Shown one piece after another: positions 35,756 through 44,683 of a stretch of DNA of 64,000 nt. The notes below the pieces were generated by a model, which was not told the DNA's origin, searched no databases, and worked only from the letters and a program-made list of their open reading frames with translations. Positions within the stretch are counted from its first letter, which is position 1. Every line of letters starts with the position of its first letter. The position numbers were made by a program, and so were the translations under genes. The stretch is from Rhodospirillaceae bacterium (GTDB lineage Bacteria > Pseudomonadota > Alphaproteobacteria > Dongiales > Dongiaceae): positions 62,001 to 126,000 of the forward strand of contig SSEL01000004.1 of assembly GCA_008012315.1 (NCBI GenBank), written 5' to 3'.

Positions 35756-38317
35756 TCAGGTCCGGGGCTTGAGGTTCTCCGGATCGTAGAGCGGCGTATA
35801 GCCGACCGCGACAACCTCGACCGGATAGGTCTCGCCGAAATATTCGACGACCAGCTTGCGGCCTTGCTGGCAATGGGACCAGGGCAGGTAGGCGAGGGCG
35901 ATGTTCTTGCCGATGGTCGGGCCATAGGCGACTGAGGTCGTGAAAGACCGGCGGCCCAGTTCATCGACCAAAGTCTCGCCGGTTTCCGGATCCATCACCG
36001 GCATGATGCCGACGGGGTAGCGGGCGACGCCCTTGGAATCAATGTTGTCGGTCATCATGAGCGTGCAGAGCATCGCCGGCTGATGGTCGCGCGCCTTGTA
36101 TTCCAGGTGCTTCGCCTTGCCGCGGAAATCGGCATCCTTCACCTTCGGGCGGGCGAGGCCGGATTCGAACAGGTTGTATTCGGTCAGGAGATCGGCGTTC
36201 TGCAGACGCAGGCTCTTTTCCATGCGGCGGCTATTGGCATAGGTCTCGACGCCGAAAGCCATCACACCGGTCGAACGGAGAGCATCCCAGACGGCGAGGC
36301 CGTCCTCGTATTTCATGTGCAGCTCCCAACCCTGTTCGCCGACATAGGAGATGCGGAAGGCGGTGACGTTCTTGCCGGCGATCTTGATCTGCTTGATGGC
36401 GGCGAAGGGGAAGTTTTCGTTCTTCAGACCTTCCGGATCCTCGACCACTTTCTGCAGGTTCACGCGGGCATTCGGGCCCCAGATGCCGATGGTGACATAT
36501 TTCGAGCTGACATCGGTGACGGTGACGTCGAAGCCTTTGTCTTCCGCCATGCGCTTCAGATAGTGGTAATCGCGCGGGCCGGCATCGGCGCCATCGACCA
36601 CGCGGCAGCGGTCGGGCATGCGAATGACGGTCAAGTCGGCCCGCACCATGCCCTCATCATCGAGGAAGTGGGTGTAGATGCCCTTGCCGAGCATGTTGTC
36701 GCCGCCGACCTTGGCAGCGCAGACCCATTCCATCAGCGCGACGGCATCGGGGCCTTCGACATCGATGACAGCGAAATGCGACAGGTTGACGATGCCGCAA
36801 TCCTCGCTCATGGCGAGATGTTCGGCATTGGAGACGCGCCAGAAATGACGGTTGTCCCATTCGTTCTCGCGCACCGGCACGCGGTTGCCGTATTTTTCCA
36901 GCAGATGCTCGTTGGCCTTGTAGCCATGAGCCCGTTCCCAGCCGCCGAGTTCCATGAAATAGCCGCCGAGCTCCTGCTCGCGTTCATAGAACGGCGAGCG
37001 GCGCACGTTACGGCCGGTTTCGTAGGGTTCGCGCGGATGGACCGCCGGATTGTAGATCTTCATCGCCGCTTCGCCGCAGCGGCCCTTGATGAAGTCTTCG
37101 TTCATCATATGGGTGTAGAAGCGCGAGAAATCGATGCGGGAATGGTCGAAATGGGTACGGCCATCGGTCATCCAGTCGGCGAGCAGCTTGCCCATGCCGG
37201 GACCATCCTTTACCCAGATGCCGACGGCATACCACAGGCCGCGCACCTTCTGGCTTTCGCCGATCGAGGGGCCGCCATCGGTGGTCACCTGCAGCAGGCC
37301 GTTGAAGGAGCGCTTCTCTTCATAGCCGAGCTCGCCGAGGATCGGCGTCAGTTCGATCGCGCGTTCCAGCGGCTCGAGGATCTGGTCCATCTCCAGGTCG
37401 CGCTGCGAGGGCGAGAGGCGTGCTTCGTGCTTTTCCAGTAGCTCGCGCGGATGGACGAGGCGCGGGTTCTTTTCTTCGTAATAGCCCCATTCGATCATGC
37501 CGCCTTCGGCCGTGGTCGGATCGCCGGTGTCGCGCATATAGGCGGAATTGCCCTGGTCGCGCAGCAGCGGCCAGCCGATCTCCTTACCGGTATTGGCAAA
37601 CTCGGTATACGGTCCGAAGAAGGTGAGGGGATGGTCGACCGGCATGACCGGCAGGTCCTCGCCCGCCATCTCGGCGATCAGGCGGCCCCAGAGGCCGGCG
37701 CAGACCACGACGTAATCGGCCATGATAGTGCCGCGATCGGTGACGACACCCTTGATGCGGCCATTCTCGATGACCAGCGACTTGGCCGGGGTATTGGCAA
37801 AGACCTGCAGCTTGCCGCCGGCCTCGGCCTGCTGGACCAGCTTGCCGGCGACGGTCTGGGAGCGCGGAATGACGAGGCCGGCATCGGGGTCCCAGAGGCC
37901 GCCCTGGACCTGGCTCTCTTCGATCAGCGGGAACTTCTTCTTGATCTCGGCCGGTTCGACCAGGCGGGCCCGGGTGCCGAAGGCCTTGGCCGAGGCGACC
38001 TTGCGCTTGATCTCGTCCATCCGGCCGTCATCGCCGACGCGGGCGACTTCGAGGCCGCCGACGCGCTCGTAATGGCCGAGCTTGCTGTAGAAATCGATAG
38101 AGTAGAGCGAGGACCAGCAGGACAGGAAGTCGTGGCTGGTCATGTAGCAAAAGTCGGAGGCATGGGCCGTCGAGCCGATATCGGTCGGGACGCCAGACTT
38201 ATCGATGCCGACGATGTCGTCCCAGCCGCGCTCGATCAGGTGATGGGCGACCGAGGCACCCACGATACCACCCAGACCGATGATGACGACCTTCGCCTTT
38301 TCCGGAAACGCTGCCAT
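35756..38317 (-). CDS. Dimethylglycine/sarcosine dehydrogenase-type flavoprotein
   Basis: 853 residues: an N-terminal DAO-type FAD domain (VVIIGLGGIVGASVAHHLIERGW, residues about 10-32) with a STAHASDF stretch in the position of the covalent FAD-histidine region, then a GcvT-like folate domain over the last ~420 residues (CGIVNLSHFAVIDVEGPDA, RISYVGEQGWELHM, NLFESGLARPKVKDADFRGK). The family oxidises N-methyl groups of dimethylglycine or sarcosine, passing formaldehyde to tetrahydrofolate. Divergent from the MttB-family gene at 38679. Exact substrate cannot be fixed. Confidence 0.85.
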   Translation of the reverse strand: MAAFPEKAKVVIIGLGGIVGASVAHHLIERGWDDIVGIDKSGVPTDIGSTAHASDFCYMTSHDFLSCWSSLYSIDFYSKLGHYERVGGLEVARVGDDGRMDEIKRKVASAKAFGTRARLVEPAEIKKKFPLIEESQVQGGLWDPDAGLVIPRSQTVAGKLVQQAEAGGKLQVFANTPAKSLVIENGRIKGVVTDRGTIMADYVVVCAGLWGRLIAEMAGEDLPVMPVDHPLTFFGPYTEFANTGKEIGWPLLRDQGNSAYMRDTGDPTTAEGGMIEWGYYEEKNPRLVHPRELLEKHEARLSPSQRDLEMDQILEPLERAIELTPILGELGYEEKRSFNGLLQVTTDGGPSIGESQKVRGLWYAVGIWVKDGPGMGKLLADWMTDGRTHFDHSRIDFSRFYTHMMNEDFIKGRCGEAAMKIYNPAVHPREPYETGRNVRRSPFYEREQELGGYFMELGGWERAHGYKANEHLLEKYGNRVPVRENEWDNRHFWRVSNAEHLAMSEDCGIVNLSHFAVIDVEGPDAVALMEWVCAAKVGGDNMLGKGIYTHFLDDEGMVRADLTVIRMPDRCRVVDGADAGPRDYHYLKRMAEDKGFDVTVTDVSSKYVTIGIWGPNARVNLQKVVEDPEGLKNENFPFAAIKQIKIAGKNVTAFRISYVGEQGWELHMKYEDGLAVWDALRSTGVMAFGVETYANSRRMEKSLRLQNADLLTEYNLFESGLARPKVKDADFRGKAKHLEYKARDHQPAMLCTLMMTDNIDSKGVARYPVGIMPVMDPETGETLVDELGRRSFTTSVAYGPTIGKNIALAYLPWSHCQQGRKLVVEYFGETYPVEVVAVGYTPLYDPENLKPRT

Positions 38318-38346
38318 TGCCCATCACTCCAAAATAACATTGCTGG

Positions 38347-38374
38347 CCTTGGATTAAGCCCCTTGGATTAAGCC
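38347..38374. repeat. Tandem 14 bp direct repeat
   Basis: CCTTGGATTAAGCC occurs twice head to tail, 30 bp upstream of the DMGDH-like start. It may be a slippage product or a regulator-binding repeat. Confidence 0.8.
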
Positions 38375-38470
38375 CGACTCTATCCAGTGACTTCGCGAAC
38401 CGCGACAGCAATTTGCGAAAACGCGGCAGCCTATATCACAGGCTGAATCTGCCCGGCCGGCTTTTGGCCC

Positions 38471-38502
38471 AACGGGTAATTTAGTTGCAAAATCAACCCG
38501 TT
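38471..38502. promoter_or_regulatory. Inverted repeat, candidate operator
   Basis: AACGGGT and ACCCGTT arms, separated by an 18-base AT-rich spacer, with further near-matching flanks (CCC before, GGG after). It sits mid-way between the divergent flavoprotein and MttB-family genes. Confidence 0.4.
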
Positions 38503-38678
38503 TGGCTGGGCGGTGCGGGGAACGCGTCGAACCCTGCCGGCGGGCGGATGACCGGTGGCGCGAACCGGTAAACCGTTGTCGCTGATCCGCTAGAGGATAC
38601 CGGGCCAAGGTGACGAAATGGCGCTAGAGTCGCCAATTACCTGCGACCACACCCCAATTCATTGAACGAGGCGGTCTT

Positions 38679-40244
38679 ATGGCCACGGCAGAACAAAGCA
38701 ACACGGAACAGACTGGTGGCCGCCGCGCGCGCGGCGGCGCCGAGGCGCGGCGCCAGGCGCGGCAGAAGCCGCCGATCGTGCAGAACCCCTATATCCGCCG
38801 GAATATTCCGCTGGTGACGGTGCTGGACGAGGAAGGCCTCGCCCTCATGGAAAAGAATGCCGATACCATCCTGCAGGAAGTCGGCATCGAATTCCGTGAC
38901 GAGCCGGAAGCGCTCGAACTCTGGAAGGCGGCGGGCGCCGATGTGAAGGGCACCCGTATCCGTTTCCCGCGCGGCCTCTGCCGGTCGATCGTGCAGAAGA
39001 GCGCGCCGAAGGAATATGTCCAATACGCCCGCAACCCGGAGCGCAATGTTACTATCGGCGGCAACAACACGGTTTTCGCCCCGGTCTATGGTCCGCCCTT
39101 CGTGCGCGACCTCGACAAGGGCCGCCGCTATGCGACGATCGAGGACTTCCGCAATTTCGTGAAGATGGCCTATATGTCGCCCTCGATTCATCATTCGGGC
39201 GGCACCGTCTGCGAACCCGTCGATCTGCCGGTGAACAAGCGGCACCTCGACATGGTCTATACCCATATCAAGTATTCCGATAAGCCCTTCATGGGCTCGG
39301 TGACGGCGCCGGAACGCGCCCAGGATACCGTCGATATGGCGAAGATCGTGTTCGGCGAAGATTTCCTGCAGAAGAACACGGTTCTCACCAGCCTGATCAA
39401 TGCCAATTCCCCGATGGTCTGGGACGGCACCATGCTGGGCGCCATGAAGGTCTATGCCCGCAACAACCAGGCAAGCATCACCACGCCCTTCATTCTCGCC
39501 GGCGCCATGAGCCCAGTGACGGCGGCCGGCACGATCGCCCAGGTCCTGGCCGAGGTCCTGGCCGGTGCTTCGACCGCGCAGCTCTACAAGGCCGGTGCGC
39601 CGGTGATCTTCGGCGTGTTCGCCAGCTCGATCTCCATGCAGTCGGGGGCGCCGACCTTCGGCACGCCGGAACCGACCCTCGTCTCGCTGGCTTGCGCGCA
39701 GCTCGCCCGGCGTCTCGGCCTGCCGTTCCGTACCGGCGGTTCGCTCTGCGGTTCCAAGATCGCCGATGCCCAGGCAGCCTATGAAAGCGCCCAGACCCTG
39801 CTGCCGACACTCCAGGCGGGCACGAATTTCGTGCTGCATGGCGCCGGCTGGCTGGAAGGCGGTCTCTCGGCGGGCTATGAGAAGTTCGTGATGGATGCCG
39901 ATCAGCTCGGCATGATGCAGACCCTGGCCAAGGGCGTCGATCTCAGCGAGAACGGCCAGGCGCTCAATGCCATTCGCGAAGTCGGCCCGGGCAGCCATTT
40001 CCTCGGCTGCGCCCATACCCAGGCCAATTTCGAGACGGCCTTCTATCGCTCGAGCATCGCCGACAATAACAGCTTCGAGCAGTGGGAATCGGAAGGTGCC
40101 CTCGACGCTTCCCAGCGCGCCAACAAGATCGTCAAGCGCATGCTGGCCGATTACGAAGCTCCGGCGCTCGATCCGGCGATCGATGAAGCCTTGCAGGAAT
40201 TCATCAATAAGAAGAAGGCCGCGGTGCCGGACAGCAACGTCTGA
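38679..40244 (+). CDS. MttB-family (non-pyrrolysine) methyltransferase
   Basis: 521 residues, trimethylamine methyltransferase (MttB) superfamily, without any in-frame amber codon. N-terminal basic linker, then TILQEVGIEFRDEPEALELWKAAGADV and PFILAGAMSPVTAAGTIAQVLAE barrel segments. Known non-pyrrolysine relatives (MtgB) move a methyl from glycine betaine to a corrinoid protein. No corrinoid protein or pyl genes are in the window, so the acceptor is unknown. Neighbouring dimethylglycine-type flavoprotein and Bmt suggest betaine or a related quaternary amine. CGAGGCGG precedes the ATG. Confidence 0.85.
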   Translation: MATAEQSNTEQTGGRRARGGAEARRQARQKPPIVQNPYIRRNIPLVTVLDEEGLALMEKNADTILQEVGIEFRDEPEALELWKAAGADVKGTRIRFPRGLCRSIVQKSAPKEYVQYARNPERNVTIGGNNTVFAPVYGPPFVRDLDKGRRYATIEDFRNFVKMAYMSPSIHHSGGTVCEPVDLPVNKRHLDMVYTHIKYSDKPFMGSVTAPERAQDTVDMAKIVFGEDFLQKNTVLTSLINANSPMVWDGTMLGAMKVYARNNQASITTPFILAGAMSPVTAAGTIAQVLAEVLAGASTAQLYKAGAPVIFGVFASSISMQSGAPTFGTPEPTLVSLACAQLARRLGLPFRTGGSLCGSKIADAQAAYESAQTLLPTLQAGTNFVLHGAGWLEGGLSAGYEKFVMDADQLGMMQTLAKGVDLSENGQALNAIREVGPGSHFLGCAHTQANFETAFYRSSIADNNSFEQWESEGALDASQRANKIVKRMLADYEAPALDPAIDEALQEFINKKKAAVPDSNV

Positions 40245-40274
40245 TCGACGGCTCTTCGATATCCTTCTACGCAC

Positions 40275-40303
40275 AAACCCGGGAGCGATCCCGGGGTTTT
40301 TGC
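40275..40303 (+). terminator. Terminator of the MttB-family gene
   Basis: CCCGGGA (40278-40284) pairs with TCCCGGG (40289-40295) over a GCGA loop, with AAA/TTTTT flanks, 30 bp after the stop codon. Confidence 0.8.
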
Positions 40304-40312
40304 TTTTCCGCT

Positions 40313-40608
40313 TCAGGCTGGGTCGTCGAGGCTAAAAGAGCCGGTTTCGTCGTCGTAGGTAAAGGTGAAAGCAGCGACAATCCCAGCGCCACGAGCATGC
40401 GCAGGGGGGCGGCATAGGCCGGCAGATGCCAGGGGTCCAGCGAGAGCGGCGCCGATTGCATATCGGTCAGCGGCTGGGACAGTTTGCTGCCGGTAACGAC
40501 GAAGAAAACCAGCAGCGCAAGGACGAGCAGCCCCGCCAGAAAATCCCAACGGCCGACGGCCAGCCTGCGCCGGCCGATGGAAAGGGGCGGCAGGATGCGC
40601 TGCATCAT
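40313..40608 (-). pseudogene. N-terminal remnant of a NitT/TauT-type ABC permease
   Basis: From 40608 on the minus strand, the frame reads RRLAVGRWDFLAGLLVLALL, then PLSLDPWHLPAYAAPLRMLV, which matches the start of the long NitT/TauT family permeases as I know them (RWD, PLSLDP..LP.Y, LRM motifs). After about 80 residues the family's FTFTY stretch continues in another frame (FTFTYDDETGSFSLDDPA) and ends. So a frameshift and loss of the remaining ~500 residues are implied. No ABC partner gene is near. Identification is from memory of the family, not a search. Confidence 0.55.
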
Positions 40609-40912
40609 CGGCCGTGCTCCACCAACCGCCAAGCGGCCACCATGGTCACAATTCGGGGAAATCCAACGAGGGATATGCATTTGCCCGTTTGCCTTTCAAC
40701 ATGACAAACCGGGCGATAGCGACGATCAGCGCCCGGTCAGAGGTATTCCTCGATAAGGTCGACTGCCATCGTCCATCTGATGCTTCCTTAAGACGCGATC
40801 CGATCGGTGGGGCCGATCAGCCCCAATGATACCGGCATTGCCATGGAGCAACGCGGCGACCTTTTTGCACATTTAGCTTGCTTGATCCTATCGGCTGGGC
40901 TTACCGGAAGCC

Positions 40913-41467
40913 TCAACCCTGATCGACACTATGCCGTTTGATCAAGGGAAGCTGGGCGAAAATGAACAGGATCGTCAGACCGATAATCCCGAACACCTTG
41001 AAATCCACCCAGAAATCGGTCGATTGCGTCCGCCAGACGATTTCATTGAGCACCGCCATGGCAGCAAAGAAGCAGCCGAACCGGAAGCTGAGGCTGCGCC
41101 AGCCGGCATCGTCCAATTGCAGCGCCCCGCCCATGACATAACGGATCAGGGGCTTGTTCAGCAGCAGGCCGACAAAAAGGATGATGGCAAAAAGCCCTTG
41201 GATTACCGTCGGCTTCATTTTAATGAAGGTGTCGTTCTGCAGCCAAAGCGTCAGGGTACCGAATACCCCGACCACAACCAATGTAATCAAAGGGACAACG
41301 GCCAGCTTCCGGGTAGCCAGGTAAAGCACGGCAGTCGCAATGACCGTCGCAATCAGGAGAACCAATGTGGCCGTCATCAAGCCGGCCATCTTGAAGGCGA
41401 TAAAAAAGGCCAGGATTGGCCCATAGTCGACAGTCGTTTTAAGCCAATTGGGCATTCTGGACGTCAT
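40913..41467 (-). CDS. yciB: Septation protein A, YciB-like inner membrane protein
   Basis: 184 residues with five hydrophobic segments. The opening WLKTTVDYGPILAFFIAFKM and the NKPLIRYVMGGALQLDDAGWRSLSFRFGCFFAAMAVLNEIVWR stretch are signatures of YciB (intracellular septation protein A), linked to envelope and division functions. Starts at 41455 and 41467 are both possible; neither has a strong ribosome site. Confidence 0.88.
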   Translation of the reverse strand: MTSRMPNWLKTTVDYGPILAFFIAFKMAGLMTATLVLLIATVIATAVLYLATRKLAVVPLITLVVVGVFGTLTLWLQNDTFIKMKPTVIQGLFAIILFVGLLLNKPLIRYVMGGALQLDDAGWRSLSFRFGCFFAAMAVLNEIVWRTQSTDFWVDFKVFGIIGLTILFIFAQLPLIKRHSVDQG

Positions 41468-41542
41468 CTGGATCAATTTAGAGTTAGACTAGGGCTATGT
41501 TAGTACAGGCCCCGATGCAAGAAAAAGTGAGTCGAGACCAAG

Positions 41543-42205
41543 ATGAGCAATGCCTTTTTGCAGCGAATTCTGGACCAGAACCGAGAATGGGCACGCCAGA
41601 CCACGGAAGGCGATCCCGGATTCTTTTCCCGCCTGGCGGAACAGCAAGCACCGGAAATCTTCTGGATCGGCTGTTCGGATGCGCGGGTGCCGGCCGACCG
41701 CCTGCTGAATTTGGATCCCGGCCAGGTCTTCGTTCACCGCAACATCGCCAATCTGGTTTATCAGATCGACGTCAATTGCCTCTCAGTTTTAGAATATGCG
41801 GTTAACGTTCTGAAAGTGAAGCATATTATCGTCTGCGGCCATTACGGTTGCGGCGGCGTGCGGGCAGCGGTGGAACGGACCGAATTGGGTCTAATCGATA
41901 ATTGGCTGCGCCAGATCAAGGATATCTATGCCTCGAATGCCCGTGTCCTGGATGCCCAGCCCAGTACGGATAAGCGCCTCAACATGCTGTGCGAATTGAA
42001 CGTGCGTCAGCAGGTGCTGAACATCTGCCACACCTCGATCGTTCAGGATGCCTGGAAAAGAGGCCAGTCGCTCACCGTTCACGGATGGATTTACAGCATC
42101 CGCAATGGGCGGCTGCGCGATCTGGATTTCTGGGTCGATGGCGTGCATGACCTCAATCCGATTTATCAGATGCTGAATGTCGAGGAAGACACGCCGGGTT
42201 TCTAA
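41543..42205 (+). CDS. Beta-class carbonic anhydrase
   Basis: 220 residues. Zinc ligands and active-site pairs are visible: IGCSDARVPADRL (Cys, Asp, Arg) near residue 44 and VCGHYGCGGVRAA (His, Cys) near residue 105. FVHRNIANLV is also conserved. Interconverts CO2 and bicarbonate in the cytosol. It is divergent from yciB and stands alone. Confidence 0.92.
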   Translation: MSNAFLQRILDQNREWARQTTEGDPGFFSRLAEQQAPEIFWIGCSDARVPADRLLNLDPGQVFVHRNIANLVYQIDVNCLSVLEYAVNVLKVKHIIVCGHYGCGGVRAAVERTELGLIDNWLRQIKDIYASNARVLDAQPSTDKRLNMLCELNVRQQVLNICHTSIVQDAWKRGQSLTVHGWIYSIRNGRLRDLDFWVDGVHDLNPIYQMLNVEEDTPGF

Positions 42206-42328
42206 AGGGCGACGCTTCATGTGAAAGCTGAAGCGCGCTCTATCTATCGAGTAGAGACGGATTCAGATCGCACATGCGCTCGCTCCTGCGATACCATGGG
42301 TGATCCGGCTTTGTCTCTTTATGAGGTC

Positions 42329-42372
42329 GCATTTTCTTCACGCGAACCGGTATCCATTTCGCTCGAAAATGC
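42329..42372. repeat. Palindromic intergenic repeat element
   Basis: GCATTTTC (42329-42336) pairs with GAAAATGC (42365-42372) and GCGAA (42342-42346) with TTCGC (42358-42362) around ACCGGTATCC-like bases. This resembles the short dyad repeats with a CGAACCGGT centre scattered between genes in many alphaproteobacteria. Only one copy was seen here. The preceding 120 bp after the carbonic anhydrase gene show no other feature. Confidence 0.5.
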
Positions 42373-42373
42373 T

Positions 42374-43303
42374 CTAATCCGGCGAAACCACCTGTTCCGG
42401 CACGGTGCAGTCAGCGGGGCGCTTGCCCTGCTGTGCCTCGCGATGAGCGATATAGAGGCTGGAGGCGATGATGACGGCGGCGCCGGCCAGCACCTGGATG
42501 GTCGGCAGATCGCCCCAAAACATGTAGCCCAGGATCGTCGCCCAGAACAGCGCGGTATATTCCAGCGGCGCCAGCAATGAGGCCTCGCCGATCTTGAAGG
42601 CGCGGATCATGCAGAGCTGGCCGATGGTGCTGCAGCTTCCTTGAATCAGGAACAGCAGCCAATCCCTTGCACTTGGTGTTTTCCATTCGAGAATGGCAGG
42701 GATGACGGCCGCGAGGCCGCTGAACAACGTCGCGTAGAAGATGATGTTGTAATTCTGCTCTTTGCCGCTGAGCGGCCGCAGCCAAAGCTGGCCGAGGGCA
42801 TAGGTGATGGCTGCGATCAGCGCCAATATCGCACCCCAGGTAACGCCGTGCTGGCCGGGCCGCAGCGCAATGGTCACGCCGATGAAGCCGATCGCGACGG
42901 CAGCCCAACGGCGCGGCCCGACGCGTTCGCGCAGCAGGGGACCGGATAACGAGGTCATGAAAAGAGGTGCGGCAAACGCGATCGCGATGGCATCCGCCAG
43001 TTGCAGATAGCGCAGGCACTCATAGAACGTCCATGTGGTGGCGACGACCAGGACTGCGCGCATCAGATGCGTCGTGATGAAGGTCGTCCGGAATCCGAAG
43101 CATCGGCCGGTGGCGCGATACATGATGAAGCAAGCGGCGATCAGCGGGCAGATGCGCGACAGCAGCAGGAGCTGCCAGGTGCCATAGCCTTCGCCGAGAA
43201 ATTTGGTCACCGCATCGAGAACGGAAAAAAAGAAAACGCCGACGGCCATGAAAATCAGCGCCTGCAACGTGCTTCCCGTTGTCGATGGGGTGGTTGAGTT
43301 CAT
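42374..43303 (-). CDS. EamA-family drug/metabolite transporter
   Basis: 309 residues with ten hydrophobic segments in two EamA repeats: FMAVGVFFFSVLDAVTKFLGEGY opens the first, and YALGQLWLRPLSGKEQ starts the second with ASLLAPLEYTALFWATILGYMFWGDLPT. Substrate unknown. The C-terminus overlaps no other gene but ends against a palindromic repeat. A second DMT transporter of another subgroup is at 60120. Confidence 0.82.
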   Translation of the reverse strand: MNSTTPSTTGSTLQALIFMAVGVFFFSVLDAVTKFLGEGYGTWQLLLLSRICPLIAACFIMYRATGRCFGFRTTFITTHLMRAVLVVATTWTFYECLRYLQLADAIAIAFAAPLFMTSLSGPLLRERVGPRRWAAVAIGFIGVTIALRPGQHGVTWGAILALIAAITYALGQLWLRPLSGKEQNYNIIFYATLFSGLAAVIPAILEWKTPSARDWLLFLIQGSCSTIGQLCMIRAFKIGEASLLAPLEYTALFWATILGYMFWGDLPTIQVLAGAAVIIASSLYIAHREAQQGKRPADCTVPEQVVSPD

Positions 43304-43500
43304 ATTCTACCCTGACACATGTATTTTGTTACCGGCATAGCTGGCCGGATGCCGTTGGACGAGGCTTAGCATGCAGGCTGCATTGGGAGTTCGGCGATTT
43401 GCAGGAGTCGTATATGCAGAACTTGCGATGCCACAGTTCTAAAGTGTAATTTGTAGGAGCTGCCCACCGGGTAGCGGGCGAATGAATTGATGAGGTGTGG

Positions 43501-43908
43501 ATGCCGGGGCCCAGTAGCCGATTTGCCGTTGCAATTCATGTGTTGCTGATCCTGGCCATGCATCCGGGCCGTTCGATATGTTCTGATTCCATCGCCTCAT
43601 CGGTCGGAACCAATCCAGTCTTGATACGGCGGATGATGGGCACGCTGCGATCTGCCGGCTTGGTGGCATCGCGGGCGGGCTCATTGGGCGGTTTCATGCT
43701 TGGCAAGCCTGCGAGCGGCATCTCTTTGGATGCTGTCTATCGCGCCGTGGAAGAGAGTCAGGTCTTCCATCAGCATGAGCCCAATAAAGATTGCCCGATC
43801 GGGCGACGTATCCAGCCGATTTGCCGCAAGGTTTTCTCTGAAGCGGAAATGGCTTTGGTCGACAGCCTGAAGGATAAGACCATCGCCGATCTTGTCGATT
43901 TGGCGTGA
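43501..43908 (+). CDS. Rrf2-family transcriptional regulator
   Basis: 135 residues. Winged-helix segment SSRFAVAIHVLLILAMHPGRSICSDSIASSVGTNPVLIRRMMGTLRSAGLVASRAGSLGGFMLGKP is the Rrf2 signature. Only two Cys in the C-terminal half (CPIGRRIQPIC), so a three-Cys iron-sulfur site like IscR's is not evident. Target unknown. A short TG start at 43495 is an alternative. Confidence 0.8.
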   Translation: MPGPSSRFAVAIHVLLILAMHPGRSICSDSIASSVGTNPVLIRRMMGTLRSAGLVASRAGSLGGFMLGKPASGISLDAVYRAVEESQVFHQHEPNKDCPIGRRIQPICRKVFSEAEMALVDSLKDKTIADLVDLA

Positions 43909-43997
43909 GGCTCAAAAGACTTGTCACCTTAAACATTCACACCGCTGGCACGCTCGAAATTTCCGACCGAGTTCGGCCCGTGACAACCCTGCGTTTT

Positions 43998-44023
43998 TGA
44001 TATATACAATTTTCAATATATCA
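43998..44023. promoter_or_regulatory. AT-rich dyad upstream of membrane protein gene
   Basis: TGATATAT (43998-44005) and ATATATCA (44016-44023) are perfect inverted arms with a 10-base spacer, in a stretch clearly more AT-rich than its surroundings. It could be an operator for the Rrf2 regulator or the next gene. Confidence 0.35.
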
Positions 44024-44106
44024 TAAAAGAATTCAGTCTCAATCGTAGGATTTTCAAGCTAACAATTAGCTGTACAATCCGACCAGCCGTGACTTGGAAT
44101 GGGGAC

Positions 44107-44682
44107 ATGAGTTTAAGCGTCGCAAAAAAGATCACGATATTGATCTTCGTTTTCTGCGCGTTTGTTTTCCCCGCCGTGCTCACTGTTTCCCTTTGGCTTG
44201 TGCCAACGATCTTTGCCAAGGCCAGTGGCGAGGGTGTTTGCGGTTATTTCACGTTGATCGTTGGCGGCATTGCCACGCTTTCATATATGGCCGTGACTCG
44301 GCATTTCGCCGATTACCTTTGCCTTGAATTCTGCCGGGCGGAAAAGCAGTTGGAGCAGCCTGCGCTTGCGGAGCAGCGTAATCGGGCCATCGATCTTATC
44401 GAAGCGATTCAGATGGTGGGAGGCGCCCGGACTTACTATTGGTTTCTCGTGCCGCTTGCCGTGGCGGCGCTGGCCTTTTACGGGGCAGCCCTTTTGATCG
44501 ATCTCTATCTGGCTTTTGCCGCCGCGACATTGCCTTTGGTCTTTATCGCTCTTGTCGTTCTGGCCAGCTCTCTGACGATTTGCCTTGCCTTGCCCTCTAT
44601 CCTGTTTGCGCAAGAGCGCCTGGAACCCGCCGCCATCCTGGCGCGATTCCAGCAGGAAATCGGAACGCGGCATCGCGGATAG
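44107..44682 (+). CDS. Hypothetical four-segment membrane protein
   Basis: 191 residues with about four hydrophobic segments: two near the N-terminus (ITILIFVFCAFVFPAVLTVSLWLV and YFTLIVGGIATLSYMAV) and two after residue 120 (YYWFLVPLAVAALAFYGAALLI and LPLVFIALVVLASSLTICLAL), with a charged cytoplasmic stretch between. No family recognised. The upstream DNA and the first codons are AT-richer than the neighbourhood. GTG at 44089 is an alternative start. Confidence 0.55.
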   Translation: MSLSVAKKITILIFVFCAFVFPAVLTVSLWLVPTIFAKASGEGVCGYFTLIVGGIATLSYMAVTRHFADYLCLEFCRAEKQLEQPALAEQRNRAIDLIEAIQMVGGARTYYWFLVPLAVAALAFYGAALLIDLYLAFAAATLPLVFIALVVLASSLTICLALPSILFAQERLEPAAILARFQQEIGTRHRG

Positions 44683-44683
44683 C

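Larger units (their letters stand above)
38318..38678. other. Divergent intergenic region with tandem and inverted repeats
   Basis: No gene recognised. Next to the flavoprotein start is a tandem pair of CCTTGGATTAAGCC (38347-38360, 38361-38374). Further on, AACGGGT (38471-38477) and ACCCGTT (38496-38502) form an inverted repeat around an AT-rich centre, a plausible operator shared by both divergent genes. Confidence 0.5.

Noticed and set aside
42221-42580. Plus-strand frame of 119 codons after carbonic anhydrase
   Set aside because: Its second half is antisense to the EamA gene and its first half crosses a palindromic repeat; no ribosome site.
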